Positions 9,729 to 20,211 are shown, numbered from the stretch's first letter. The stretch is DNA of 23,957 nucleotides from Chara braunii (GCA_003427395.1 BFEA01000078.1:1852530-1876486); one strand, 5' to 3'. Numbers and translations: made by a program. Notes: a model not told the origin generated them from the letters alone.

Positions 9729-10869
9729 TCAAGGTTTCTTCTGGCCATCGCCTTCTTCAGCTGCCACTTTCCGTTTCGATTCCCCCGAAGGTTCTTTAGA
9801 GGCCGCAGCGCCTGGATCAGTCGAATCTCCTCCACCCGCGGCTTGTCCTTCGGGGATGGTCAAACCGCCGGGCCTCCTCGCTTTCTTACTTGCCGTCCCA
9901 CCCTCTTCCTTCGTCGGCCTCCTTGCCGAGGCATGTTCTCTGTCGCCACCTCCATCCCCGCCCTTCACCTCCTTCGATTTTCCTCTCATCCTCTTCATGC
10001 GGAGGGTTCCTTCCGCCACCTCCTCTCGTACCATCCTCTGTCGCTCGCTCTTCTTCTCCGAAGGAGTCTGCTCCCCGCCAGAGCTTCCGCGGACAGCGCC
10101 CATCCCTTCAGCTTGAATCTCTTCTCGTCTCATCTCGAAGCGAATACGTGTCGGCGCCGCAGCGGACCTTGATAAGTTTTGGAGTACCGACCTGTTGAGT
10201 CCCTGTACCCTGAGAATGCAAGTCCGACGTGTTCCTGGGAGCATCTGGGCCGACCTGCTTGTGAACGCTGTGTCCCTTGATCCGACCCCCAGCGTTTTGA
10301 ATCGGACTCCCGCGCCCCACTGTCGTACCTTGAGTTTCTTGAGCCAAGCCGGACGATCCCTCACGGGGTGGCAAAAGCCGGAAAAGATGCTATGGCGAAA
10401 GAACCGGACGTTCTTTCGGCACCATCGGCGAGAGATCGAGATATTGCTCTGGCGATGGAAGACGCTTGGTGCCGCCATCGTAAAGGCCTTTGAAGTGAGA
10501 CCACAACGGCATGTTCGAGCCGTACCCTGCGAAACGCTTGATCGTCACTATCACACCTTGAACACCTCTGATAGGCAGTCTGCACTCGTCGTACAAGCCG
10601 TTAGTGTGCAGCTTGAGCAAGCCTCCAGGAATCTTCGTGCACGAGACGACGGTACCGAGAAGAACAACGTTGACCGCTCCCCCAGCATCTGTAACGCAAG
10701 TGGGTCGCATGAAAACAGCTGGCCCAAAAAGGTCCCCCTGAACAACGAAGTCCAAAAACCATTGTGCTCCTTTTGTGTGCATATACGGAGGAGTAGGTAG
10801 CTGTACAGGTCGTCCCTCCCCGGGTGCAGATGGTCCAGCACTTGTGGATGTGTTCTTTGCGGACGCCAT
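9729..10869 (-). other. N-terminal part of the large frame: globular domain plus charged linker
   Basis: From 10869 to a TAG at 10390 a 159-residue stretch has the composition of a folded domain (QWFLDFVVQGDLFGP, then a VVLLGTVVSCTKIPGG segment, then CRLPIRGVQGVIVTI) that I do not recognise. The frame continues past the TAG as a Gly, Ser and Thr-rich stretch ending KLIKVRCGADTYS. After a frame change near 10150 comes a Lys, Arg, Glu and Gly-rich, probably disordered linker to a TGA at 9729. Such charged linkers commonly join domains in transposon proteins and can carry nuclear localisation signals. Confidence 0.5.
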
Positions 10870-10954
10870 CCTATTCCCACCCGTTGACTAGCACGGCCAA
10901 CCTCAGACCAACTCGGATGACTAATACGCCCAACCCCAGACCACTACAGAAGCG

Positions 10955-11744
10955 AAGTGTGAACTAACTCGGACTTAACGAAATGGAAGACGAAAAGGAC
11001 GTAAGAGATGGGTGTTCGAAATGCACACGAAGTCACAACAATCGGGTGAAGGATAGGAAAGACAGAAGTTCAGAGGGAAGATGATAACTGTTCGGAAAGA
11101 TTGTGACCCAACTAGATGCCCTTGAAACGAGTAAGATGTGGTTTATGGACAAGTGCAAAGGGTGTCGACAAGTGCGAACTAACTCGCAGTTCTGTAGACA
11201 AGACAACAATGGCAACCCGCTGCACTAGGGAAAAGTGTGAACTAACTCAGAATTGTGGAACTGAAGAACTGAAAGATGAACGAAACGAGTAAGATGTGGT
11301 TTATCGACAAGTGTGAATCGACAGGTGAGAACTAATGCGCAGTTCTGCTGACAGGACGACAATTGCAACCAGAAGTACAACGGGAAAGGATGAACTGACT
11401 CCAAATTGTGGAACTGAAGTCCTGGTTTATCGACAATTGCGAAGAGTTTCGACAAGTGCGAACTAACTCGCAGTTCTGTAGACAACACAATAAAGGCGAT
11501 GCGCAGCACTAGAGGAAAGTACGAACTAACTCGGAATTGTGGAACTGAAGACCTGAAAGCCGCACGGGTTGGGTTGTCAACACTCTAGTAGTGTTGCTAA
11601 AAAAATGCGAACTAACTCGCATTTGTGGAAATAAAGAACTGCCTTTAATGAAATATGTGTCTAACCTTGGGAAAACTGCGAATAACCTCGCAGTTGTCAC
11701 TCCTCGAACACTGTACGTCGCAAACTGCGAACTGACTCGCAGTA
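10955..11744. repeat. Palindrome array upstream of the leftward block
   Basis: At least eight copies of the 22-bp palindrome, most with spacer ACTAAC, lie at 10955-10976, 11170-11191, 11233-11254, 11454-11475, 11517-11538, 11603-11624, 11674-11695 and 11723-11744. Arms vary in step: where the left arm is AACTGCGA or AAATGCGA the right arm is TCGCAGTT or TCGCATTT. Several are followed by ctgtagac or tgtggaactgaag, so longer units of roughly 60-70 bp are repeated. The array sits just upstream of the large leftward gene, where operators or a promoter would be expected. Confidence 0.85.
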
Positions 11745-11749
11745 TCTCT

Positions 11750-11985
11750 CTCTATATATATATGAATGTATACATATATATACATATATATATATATATA
11801 TCTGCCTACGGTTTTACGGGGCAGTTCTGTTTGTGATGATATATATATATATATATCTATCAGGTCAGCGACCTCACAAGGGACAGGTGAGCGAAAATCG
11901 GGAATTGATTCGGTGTTCAGTGTAGCAATATATCTCTATATATACGTATATGTATCTATATCTTTATATATATATATGTAGATAT
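11750..11985. repeat. TA-rich microsatellites
   Basis: Three stretches of TATA repeats lie at about 11752-11802, 11838-11860 and 11928-11980. Open frames rich in Tyr and Ile here are artefacts. The tracts flank two copies of a 65-bp repeat. Confidence 0.9.
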
Positions 11986-12050
11986 CAGGTCGGCGACCTC
12001 ACAAGAGAAAGGTGAGCGAAAATCAGGAATTGATTTGGTGTTCAGTGTAG
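11861..12050 (+). repeat. 65-bp direct repeat, two copies
   Basis: caggtcagcgacctcacaag starts copy one (11861-11925) and caggtcggcgacctcacaag starts copy two (11986-12050). Each copy contains GTCRGCGAC and ends with ttcagtgtag. The spacing is 125 bp. The submotif GGAATTGATTCGGNGTTC also recurs at 12057-12077 and 12249-12270. Confidence 0.85.
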
Positions 12051-12077
12051 AAACTAGGTATTGATTCGGGGTTCGCC

Positions 12078-12643
12078 ATGCGCAGCGATGACTGCAAGTT
12101 GTGAAGGGGATCGAGCAGCTTTATACGAACGTTATCGTGGCTATGGCGAAAGGTAATCGAAATGCGGAACGAGGATCGACTATGACGGACGGAGGTGGAG
12201 GGTGAAAAAAATAGATCAGAGCACGTCCATTGGCGAAACAACAAAACCGGGAATTGATTCAGGGTTCAACAGAATGCGGCTGCGGCGTTATATCCTGCAG
12301 GTACAGACAGGGCATCTGGGAATGTGTTCGGACGTCAGACACAGAATTGGACAACTCAAGTTATATGATATTACCTTCGTCGTGCGTTGAGCGAGCAACC
12401 AACCACCGAACCAGCTATGGTGGAGGGATATCGAGCTAGGAAGAGCGAAGACCGAGGAGCGAAGAGCGAACCGAACACAATGTGGCAACTGTGGACGGAG
12501 CGAAGGTGGTGGGGGCTGAAGACCAAATATCGGAACGCGCGTGGAAGCGATAACGCGACTTGATCTGTGGAGCGCCAACAAAAGGAATAACTCGAGGGCT
12601 GCAACGCCTTTTATACTTTGTTGCAGCAGGCCTTGCGTCGGGA
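12078..12643. other. Intergenic sequence, no recognised gene
   Basis: Apart from one copy of the GAATTGATTCAGGGTTC motif near 12250 I see no known feature. Open frames on both strands are short and have no domain-like composition. Confidence 0.5.
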
Positions 12644-12753
12644 TCAAGGTGGGGCCGAATCGATTCGCATATCGCACCCCTGGGCCCATAAAACGCCATC
12701 AAGTTGGGGCAGAATCGATTCGCGTATCGCACCCCTTGGCCCATAAAACGCCA
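12644..12753 (+). repeat. Tandem 55-bp repeat with CGAATCGATTCG palindrome
   Basis: Two adjacent units (12644-12698 and 12699-12753) share gaatcgattcgc, tatcgcacccc and cccataaaacgcca. The first carries the 12-bp palindrome CGAATCGATTCG, the second AGAATCGATTCG. A TATA-like cctataaacgg follows at about 12757-12767. Confidence 0.85.
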
Positions 12754-12775
12754 GGGCCTATAAACGGTAAGGGGT
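12729..12775 (+). promoter_or_regulatory. Possible core promoter (TATA-like boxes)
   Basis: Two cccataaaa boxes and one cctataaac box lie within about 90 bp, at the transition between the leftward and rightward gene blocks. The position fits a promoter, but the next rightward coding region starts 2.8 kb away and a TATA-like match alone is weak. Confidence 0.25.
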
Positions 12776-12959
12776 ACCGGAAATTGTCAGTCGTCGATCA
12801 ACAATTATCAACCGCGCAGATGAACGGAGCCACTATTATGCCAGTGGCCCCAAAGTCTCCATCTACTCCGGCGTGCAATGATGTGACAGTTCCCGAAAAC
12901 AAAGGGCAGGCAATGTCATTTTCGCAGTTGAAATCTGGACCATCGATCGGCATGATCCA

Positions 12960-13120
12960 ACGCACGAGGTCAGGTGCAAGAATCTATAGGGTGTGGCGAT
13001 TCGTTGTGCGCCGAGGCGGTTCGTTGCGCGCCGAGGCCAGGCGATGGTTTATTTCCTGTCAAGGCGCGGCGATTTGTTGTGCGCCGAGGTCAAAAACACC
13101 GAAAATCTATAAGTTTCGTT
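12960..13120 (+). repeat. Short GTGCGCCGAGG direct repeats
   Basis: gcgattcgttgtgcgccgag, a truncated gcgcgccgaggcc and gcgatttgttgtgcgccgag recur within about 90 bp. They grade into the CCATCGC array on the right. Confidence 0.6.
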
Positions 13121-13139
13121 GTCGTTGTCATTCGGGCAT

Positions 13140-14510
13140 ATTGCAAATGTCAACGGCGTTCGATATCGATGTGCTTAGCCATGCACCATCGTTATCGATG
13201 CGCTTAGCTCATCGCCATCGCGAACGCTCGCCATGCACCATCTCCATCGATGCGCTTAGCTCATCGCCATCGCAACGCAAAGCTCGCTTGACCATCGCAT
13301 CGCTGACAATCGCCATCGCTGCGCCATCTCTCAATCGGTGTGCCTTCGCTATCGCTGCCATCGCTATCGCTATCGCTGTTCCATCGCTGCGCCATCGCTC
13401 TCCACCAGTGCGCCATCGCTGCGCAATCGCTATCGTTGTTTCATCGCTGCCATCGTTATCGCTATTGCTGCATTGTAACGCGTTCCATCACCGCGCCATC
13501 GCTCTCCACCGGTGCGCCATCGCTCTCCACCGCAGCGCTGGCCATCGCTATCGAAGCCCTGGTCAGTGTTATCCCATCGCAGCGCTGCGCGATTTCTCTC
13601 TCCATCGCCGCACGATCTCCCTCCATCGCTGAGTGATCACTCTCCATCTCACTCCATCACTGCGCAATCCCTCTCGACAACCGGGCAACCTCCATCCTTG
13701 CCCCAGAGGCTCTCCATTACTCGTGCGCGATCCCGCCATCGCCATTGTATTGTTGTTTCAGGCTGTTGTCGGTGCAGCCGCCCATCACTGTGGAATCGCA
13801 CGAAACAGGTGATAGGTATGCTTAACGAAGGTTAAGCTCAATGAAACTGATGTTGTGCAATAACAAATCTTGGTCATTGTTGTGCCTTCTCTCTCCATCG
13901 TTGTGGCATTGCCAACCATTGTTGCGCGTTTTCTCTCCATCTCTCTCCACCGATGCACGATCTCTACCGACCTTTCGTCATCTATCCCCATCGCTGCGGT
14001 ATCTTTCCTAATCTATCTCCTTCGTCATCCATGTCTTTCAGTGCGCTATCTTTCCTAATCTATCTTCTCCGTCATCTATCTCCATCGTTGCGCTATCTTT
14101 CCTAATCTATCTTCATCGTCATCTATCTGCTTCGGTGCGCCATCTTTCTCCATTGCTGTGCTATCGCTAACCATCGTTGTGCCTGCTATCTCCATTGCTG
14201 CGCCATGTTTCTGCTTCGGTGCGCAATCTCTCTATCTCGCTGCGGCACACCTCCCAATCAGTTCTCGATCTCTTTCCCTTCCTGCGCCATCCACCTTTTT
14301 CCCCGGAATATACAACGCACTTTCATTATAGTTGTCTTTAGACTGAAAGATGCTAGAATTCAGCTGTAATGACCAGACGTTGTATTCAAGGGAAGATTGT
14401 GACTGCATCCATCTCTCTTGGTGCGCCATCTCTCTCATTCGGTTCGCCATCTCTCTCCAAGTATTTTCATCGATGCGCCGTCTGCCCATCGCTCCGCAAA
14501 CTTTCTCCAT
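13140..14510. repeat. Degenerate CCATCGCTGCG array, about 1.3 kb
   Basis: The strand is dominated by diverged copies of words such as ccatcgctgcgc, gccatcgctatcgc and ccatctctctcc. The unit length wanders between roughly 9 and 15 bp, and a 50-bp interruption near 13800-13870 and another at about 14290-14390 are not repetitive. The long rightward open frame at 12541-13632 is produced by this array and is not called as a gene. Confidence 0.8.
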
Positions 14511-14613
14511 CTAAAAAAATAGCACGCCATCTTGCTTTATTTCTCTCTTGCCACGATCTGTGGCTCGTACATTACGCAGAACAAGCTGGAAACAACTTGC
14601 ACTTGTACCCGCA

Positions 14614-15020
14614 GTTTCGAAATGGAAATGATCGTTTACAAGTGCGAATTCATTCGCTCTTGAACCAACCAACCCCTTAATATGTCACTGTTTAGTCCAT
14701 AGGTCAGAATGAACTCGCACTTGTACCCCCAGTTTCGTAATGAAAATGCCCGTTTGCAAGTGCGAATTTATTCGCTCTCCAATCAACCATCCCCCTAAAT
14801 TTCTTACTCTATAGTCCAAAAGTCCCAGTGTCATAGTGGAAATGTTTGTCTTCAAGTGCGAATTTATTCGCTCTTCAACCAACCATCCCCCCAAATTTGT
14901 GACTCTTTGTCCATAAGCCCTAGTTTCATAATGGAAATGCTCGTTTGCAAGTGCGAATTTATTCGCTCTTCAACCATCCATCCCCTTAAATTTGTTCGTC
15001 TTTAGTCGCTTATTCGCGTC
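14614..15020 (+). repeat. Tandem array of about 95-118 bp units, each with a palindrome variant
   Basis: aagtgcgaattnattcgctc begins at 14640, 14758, 14854 and 14949, giving spacings of 118, 96 and 95 bp. Each unit also has a ggaaatg-cgttt-caag lead and a tail of caaccaaccatcccc plus ttagtccat. The palindrome's right arm is TCGCTCTT here, a fixed one-base change, so the array expanded from one variant. Confidence 0.85.
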
Positions 15021-15053
15021 TCTTGTCGGCCGAAAAGAATGAAGACCTTTTGT

Positions 15054-15309
15054 ATTTGCGAGTTAACTCGCCATATAACCAACCACGAAGGCAATTTCTT
15101 ATTGCACGACGTAATCGAAATGTTCCTCTGAAGTGCGAATTTTTTGGCACTTGAAATTTCTCGCTGTTTAGTAGATAATACCGAATCGACTCGCACTTGT
15201 GTTCGCTCTTGTTCCGACCATGGAATTAATTTCTTACTGTACGTTGAATAAGTTCGAATCAGCTCGCATTTGTACTCTCGCCTGAAAAAGTGCGAGTTTA
15301 CTCGGACAT
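15054..15309. repeat. Cluster of five 22-bp palindromes upstream of the transposase
   Basis: Copies lie at 15054-15075, 15131-15152, 15177-15198, 15250-15271 and 15288-15309, with one to three arm mismatches each and varied spacers. They are single copies rather than parts of a longer unit. Their place upstream of the rightward block mirrors the array upstream of the leftward block. Confidence 0.75.
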
Positions 15310-15497
15310 ATCCAAACCACTTGCACACTTAACGAGTAGGTGAGGAGTCGGACTTGAGATACCACTTGAGCTTCACATCAGGGTCCGAAAAAACGATATG
15401 GATTCAAATGTTGTTGTTCCACTGTTTTGTGATAAATGTTTGAAATGTGAGTTTGCTCCCTCTTGTTTATTTCCCCGACCTCGTCATACGTTGACGT

Positions 15498-15515
15498 GAT
15501 TTTCTTGTTGTACAG
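15498..15515 (+). promoter_or_regulatory. Splice-acceptor-like site before the transposase
   Basis: gattttcttgttgtacag ends at 15515, 24 bases upstream of the ATG at 15540. It has a T-rich tract and CAG-like end. Confidence 0.5.
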
Positions 15516-15539
15516 TTTCCGTGTGAATCATCTCTTTAA

Positions 15540-18500
15540 ATGGCGATCCAATCCGTTCATTGTGTCACACCACTGCCACCGTCACGACAACACGGAGAAG
15601 ACGATCTTCGAGAACGTAGTTCTTGTGACAGCAGCCCGGAAGCTCCCTTTGATCGGCATTGCGGTTTGAAAAGGGAGTTCTCGATGTTGACCTCGACGAA
15701 TCATTCAGGCTTGTCTACGACGTCCACCCCGCGTCGTTTTGTTCGCTTTACCGATGTTCCCGACGGTCAGCGCGTATCTACAATGCTAATCTCCGTTAGT
15801 GAGGGTGTTCGGGATGCCGAGACGTTTCCCGGTGGGTGGATGTCCGTGGACACAGATTTCTGTGGTGTGTCCGAAACGACTGGATCAGATCTCGTGCGGA
15901 CAACAGGTAGACTGTCTGAAAGCATTGAAGTTACCCGACCCCTAGCATGTGACTACAGTCGGTCGTTGGTGGACACAGACTTCTGCGGTACGCCTGATAG
16001 AAACGGATCTGATCGGTAATAGTGCGATGCATTTGGTAGAAACGGGTATGATAGGGACCAGGCAACGGTACTTGCGTGTGGAAGTGCGAGGATAGGTAAG
16101 AGAATTGCATGTGAAGCCGGAATAATTCGCTCTCCGTCGATGACAGCGACGGGTGCAATGAAAAATTGGCAGACTGGTTTTGTAAACACAGATTTCTACA
16201 GTTCATCGGGATCCTCCGAATCTGATTTGCCGAGAACCGCTCCCACGGACGGATCGAAATTCCTAGGTGCATCGCATAGGTCCCCGACCAAAAGCCAACC
16301 TGGAACTCCCGAAGCAGTCCTTCAAGTTTTGTCCCATCCCCTACCTGGAGAAAGGAGAAGATATAATCGGAAAAATAGGTCGATTAGAAGGTCAGAGCAT
16401 TCGAAGAGGGCTAAAAGTCGATTGAATGAAACTAACATTGCGCTCGTCCCGACGTACAAATGTTGTAAGAACAAGTGTCTTCGGGTCTTGACCATTGATG
16501 ATATCAAACCGGTGCGCGAAGCCTATTATGAAATGTCCCTCGAAAGGAGGATCGAGTGGTGGATGCAAACCCTCGACAATTTCACTATCCTCGACGGCGG
16601 TCTGGAAAAAGTCCAACCAGTGCAGTGCAAACGCCGTGTGTGCATCGCCGGTTGGTGCAAAATAATAGGGATATGTCGAAACACATTTCGTCGTTATAGC
16701 AAGTGTAAGTCGGACGGGGACGTCCGTGGCCGTCATGGTCGACGAGGGATTGTTGAACCCGCGACCGGAGTACGTGAGCATGCTGGCTCGTGTGACAAGG
16801 TTCGTGGAAGAACATGGAGATGCTATGCCTAACGAAATGGTTGTGAGGGGGACCTCACAACGACCCAAAGTTAGACTCCCTGCTTATTTCACGAAGCTCC
16901 CTGTATATGAGTCTATCAAGGCAGGCTTGGAAGCGGCGGGTCAGACCGTCCTTTCGGAGCAAGTCTTCTACTTCATATGGAGGAAGTACTTGTGGCATAC
17001 CGACCTTGCCAAGTCCAACTCTTTCACAAAGTGTGGCGATTGCGTCCGCCTTAGACATGCCAGAGACAACGCCTTCCTCCTTCGTGACGGTAGGGATTTT
17101 GATGAAAAGCACCGCAAACACCAACTAGATCATGTCGCTCACCGTGTAGATTACGCTGACTGGAAACTTCGTTCAATATTGAACCCCGCGGAATACCTCT
17201 GCCTTATAGTGGATGGAATGGATCAGAAAAAGACAATCATTCCTCACATCGGCATGTATAATTACTCGAAGGATCATCGACACGACATGATGATGAAAAC
17301 GAACCTGACCGCGGTCGTAGCTCACGGCAGGAAACGTCCATTTATGTGTACACGTATTTGCCTTACTATGCGCACGGTTCCGATGGCACCATGACGTGCG
17401 TGATGCGGACTCTATGTGAGTTGTAGGCGTCGGGAGAAAAATGGCCACACCACCTCCGCATCCAGGCAGACAGTTGCTGGAGGGAAAACAAAAACCAATA
17501 CCTTATGTGTTTGACCTCTCTTCTGGTGAAATTAGGGATTTTCGAAGATGTCGAAGTGGAGTTCATGCTCGTTGGCCACACGCATACCGACATAGACGCG
17601 ACTTTTAGTGTTTTCTCGAAAAAAATGAAGGACAACGATGCTTACACCATGAAGCAGTTGTTATCGCTTATCGAGTCTTCGCACAAGATACCGCCGAAGT
17701 GCATTGAGCTCGATCACATTGCCGATTGGCGCCGAGTAGTGGATCGATACGTCGATAGAACCATCGTCGGCGTATCGAAACCGCACCTCTTCAAATTCTT
17801 CATGCGTGACGACAGTCCCGTCATGGTGTACAAGAAGTATTGTACCAATGCGGAATGAATGCCGGAAGGCAGACCAGTTCACTAGTTCCCGGTTGTCGAT
17901 GGCCAGTATGCAAGCCCTACCTCCCCTCCACAGCCATATGTTATTCCCCGTGTCGTTAAAGACGATTTTCGGATGGCTCGTGACAGTGTCCAAAAATTTA
18001 TGGACGTCCTCAAACAGCATAGACATATGTGGCAGACATATAGGAAGGAGGAGGTCGACAAAAGGGAGGATGCTTTGTCTTACAGGAAAGCCATCTTCGT
18101 CGAGGTGGACGATATGATCCAAAAGCAAAAGAAGAAAAAGACGGAAGAAGGTGAGGAAAAGGATGTCCTCGGGGTGGACGAGCCGGAGATCTACCCTCAC
18201 GCCTTCTGGCCACAATCACTTGAAACTGTGGACGAAGTTCAAGAAGCCAATCCTCCTTCGCCAGATGCTTCGCTTATATATGTAGGACCGAGGGCGGGCC
18301 GTCCAAAAGTGGACTTCGACCCTCGGTGCCATATAAACAAAGGTGATTTTTTGATTGTTAGGCCGCCTGATGAGGAACTGTCTCAAGGTGTCCCGTTCTG
18401 GGTTGGCAGAGCACAGTCTGAGGTTGTGGACGACCGTTCCTCACCGCATTTCGGTTGTTTACGTATACAGTGGTGGGTGCCTACAGGTCACTCGTCCGAT

Positions 18501-18734
18501 CTTCGCGAAAGGTACTCCGACGCTTGGACGAAGAGGTGGAAACTTTCCACTTCGGACGAGGAACAATGGCAACGCGCCGAAACCGTGGCTTATTCTTGGA
18601 GAAGACCTTTTCGCAAAGGGACGGATGAGAGCAAATTCGTGACAGGCCTTGCAATACCGACATCCGTTTGCGAGAAAGCGCTTGTGGCCTTGGGGGACGA
18701 CTGTCTTTCCGGTCCGTCCGACGTGTCCGTTTAG
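15540..18734 (+). pseudogene. DDE/RNase H-like transposase (resembles DUF7869-type proteins), broken
   Basis: Parts in order: a Ser and Thr-rich N-terminus with three diverged VDTDFCG-type repeats (15846, 15969, 16182); a Cys-rich segment YKCCKNKC near 16458 followed by CKRRVC and CIAGWC; then after a frame change near 16745 the core. The core has a first likely catalytic Asp in LIVDGMDQKK (17212), QADSCWRENKNQY with the Asp at 17469, and GHTHTDID at 17574-17597. From memory, D...D/N-x-C-x-R-E-N-K-N...G-H-T-H-x-D-I-D is the signature of a eukaryotic family annotated DUF7869 and of transposase-derived proteins. After a Lys-rich linker (about 18120-18170) the C-terminal domain has the FWVGRA and RIQWWVP motifs. 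Breaks: TAA 16017, TAG 16020, frame change near 17340, TAG 17424, TGA 17856, TAG 17883. Function as a transposase is inferred. Confidence 0.65.
15846..16230 (+). repeat. Three VDTDFCG-type repeats in the transposase N-terminus
   Basis: gtggacacagatttctgtgg (15846), gtggacacagacttctgcgg (15969) and gtaaacacagatttctacag (16182) start diverged units that each continue with a Gly-Ser-(Asp/Glu)-Ser-Asp-Leu-like stretch. Spacings are 123 and 213 bp. The same frame is kept, so the repeats are protein-level modules. The pair of stops at 16017-16022 lies between the second and third. Confidence 0.65.
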
Positions 18735-18736
18735 AT

Positions 18737-18819
18737 AAATGCGAAGTGATTCGGATTTGGTAGCTACGAACTCCACTAAGATAATGGCGAGACGTGAACT
18801 GCGAACTAATTCCGGTTTC
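18737..18819. repeat. Two palindrome copies between transposase and gene B
   Basis: AAATGCGA, AGTGAT, TCGGATTT lies at 18737-18758 and AACTGCGA, ACTAAT, TCCGGTTT at 18798-18819, with one and two arm mismatches. The first begins three bases after the transposase stop codon. The second overlaps the branch-point region of the splice-acceptor-like site of gene B. Confidence 0.7.
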
Positions 18820-18830
18820 TTGTCCTGCAG
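18812..18830 (+). promoter_or_regulatory. Splice-acceptor-like site before gene B
   Basis: ccggtttcttgtcctgcag ends at 18830 and is followed by g and the ATG at 18832. It is a strong match to a eukaryotic 3' splice site. Confidence 0.6.
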
Positions 18831-18831
18831 G

Positions 18832-19701
18832 ATGCATGACGACGACACACCATCGTGTGACGTTGTATATGAGACAATGTCCTATGAAACATCGTCGTAC
18901 ACGAGCGAGTATTCATTTTCCATCGAGAATGTGGACACGGATCTTATCATCATGAACAAATGTATTTGGGCACAACAAACGCTCAATCTTGATAGCGATT
19001 ATTTGCATATCGAAGCTAGGGTCGGCCTCGACGGTTACACTGCACCCGAAACATGTATTGTTGATGGATAAACTACAATAGTTCGTGATAGAGGATCAAA
19101 TATGTGGTACCTCTACTGGAGTTTAGAAGAAGTCCAACTTTTGGAAGCTTCATCCAGTTAGGAGGAGAAGTTGGACGTTGAGGATATGGTAGATGACTAG
19201 AAGTCACTGCGCTTCGAACAAGAGTGGGGTTGTATGGACGAGCAGCATGCTAAACTTTGCGTATGGTACTGCATCGGGAAGCCGCAATTGCGTTTTCCTG
19301 TGATCATAGACTACCATGGCCGAGTTCGTCTGTTCAACCGTGGCACCCCTGTGCTGACTCTTTTCACGGCGGCCAAGCTTTGTGGTAAGCAAATGAGAAC
19401 TTTCTTCCTTGTGAGGGAAGTCTTTCGCGAGCCCGCGTCCGTCGGTGCTCTCGAGCACTTCCGTAAACGATTCGAAATAGATCCTTCGCTCGCAAAAGAG
19501 TTCAATCAAAGGGTTGACTGTTTGGCGCATGCCCAACTTCACTTCCTTTTCGGATTGTGTGACGACATATTATTCACGTTGGAACACAAGGACAACTGCA
19601 ATGACTACACTCTACGAAAAGTTTCGCATCACCATTTGGGTGTCCAAACATTGGAATTCGTAGGGGGTAGGCGGAGACAGATCTATGACTGTCCTTACTG
19701 A
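18832..19701 (+). pseudogene. Gene B: unknown protein, paralogue of gene C, with in-frame stops
   Basis: I do not recognise this family. One frame runs from the ATG to a TGA at 19699, 289 codons, with stops at 19069 (TAA), 19159 (TAG) and 19198 (TAG). N-terminus: acidic, Ser/Thr-rich, then VDTDLIIMNKCIWAQQTLNL and DSDYLHIE. C-terminal half, open from 19234: VIIDYHGRVRLFNRGT, TLFTAAKLCGKQMRTFFLVRE, RVDCLAHAQLHFLFGLCDD and IYDCPY. Gene C repeats all these blocks in the same order: VDLIILSKNIW, DRDYLHLE, VIIDNFGRARVCNRGT, RMRALFLARE, RVDCLVRQQLHYLF, RYVCPA. The TAA and the second TAG align with CAA and TGG codons in gene C. It lies about 95 bp behind the transposase. Confidence 0.6.
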
Positions 19702-19740
19702 GAGGATGGACACCAGTCGCCATGACCTGCTATGTGAGAC

Positions 19741-20035
19741 AACTCCGTGTTAGTTCGCACTTTGCTGCTGTACTCATAGGACGACCTCGCCGTTCATCGA
19801 CGCCATCGTTGCAGGACTTGCGCTGATTAAGAGAGTAGTCTGACCGTTCCACCTAATAAGAGACTAGTCTGACCGTTCCACATGAACGACGTGTTGGAGA
19901 TCAGTCGAAGTTGAGCGGCGGTTGCAGGACTTGTGCTCAGTTGCGAAGTGCGAATCTACTGCCATTTATTTTCCAATCGTCGGTGGCGGTTGCAGGACTT
20001 GCGCTGATTTGCGAAGTGCGAATCTACTCTCACTT
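19741..20035 (+). repeat. Short direct repeats and palindromes between genes B and C
   Basis: aagaga(g/c)tagtctgaccgtt recurs at about 19829 and 19858. A unit starting ggcggttgcaggactt recurs near 19917 and 19985 (68 bp apart), with a shorter relative near 19810. The last two units each end in a palindrome copy, 19946-19967 (three mismatches) and 20014-20035 (one mismatch). A half-preserved copy lies at 19741-19762. Confidence 0.7.
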
Positions 20036-20211
20036 ATCGACCCACATGAATGACGTGCAGAAAATAAGTCAGCATTAGACGGCTGTTAGAAAATTTTCGC
20101 TCTCTTGCGATGTGGGAACCAATTACCAATTATCGAACCCTTTCGTGCATATAACATTCCTGGAATTTTTGCTTATGCACTTGCGAGAATCGCAACTGAC
20201 GCGCTTCCTTA

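Larger units (their letters stand above)
4638..10869 (-). pseudogene. Very large leftward reading frame, broken: ParB-like and possible methyltransferase-like protein
   Basis: Leftward from an ATG at 10869 (AATAG-gATG context), coding-quality sequence runs almost without a gap to a TAG at 4638, about 2,070 codons. The frame changes near 10150, 9040, 7560 and 6780. In-frame stops lie at 10390 (TAG), 9729 (TGA), 9210 (TGA), 9144 (TGA), 7190 (TGA), 6693 (TAG), 5739 (TAG), 5532 (TAA) and 5208 (TAA). Order of parts: an unknown N-terminal globular region, a charged disordered linker, a ParB-like segment, a large region ending in a possible methyltransferase motif, a further globular region, then a repetitive tail. 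Frame changes may be indels, introns or assembly errors. Whether it was one protein or two or three is not certain. Confidence 0.6.

Noticed and set aside
12541-13632. Rightward 363-codon open frame
   Set aside because: It crosses the 55-bp tandem repeats and the CCATCGC array. Its sequence is a readout of those repeats.
14640-14970. Possible CRISPR-like array
   Set aside because: Spacing is irregular, the sequence between the palindromes is itself repeated, and the context is eukaryotic.
16017-16022. Intron with a GT donor at the TAATAG double stop
   Set aside because: A GT is present at the stop, but no convincing branch point and acceptor pair is visible before the frame resumes at 16023, so mutation is simpler.
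15931-16272. Leftward open frames opposite the transposase N-terminus
   Set aside because: They are shadows of the rightward coding frame, which carries the family motifs.
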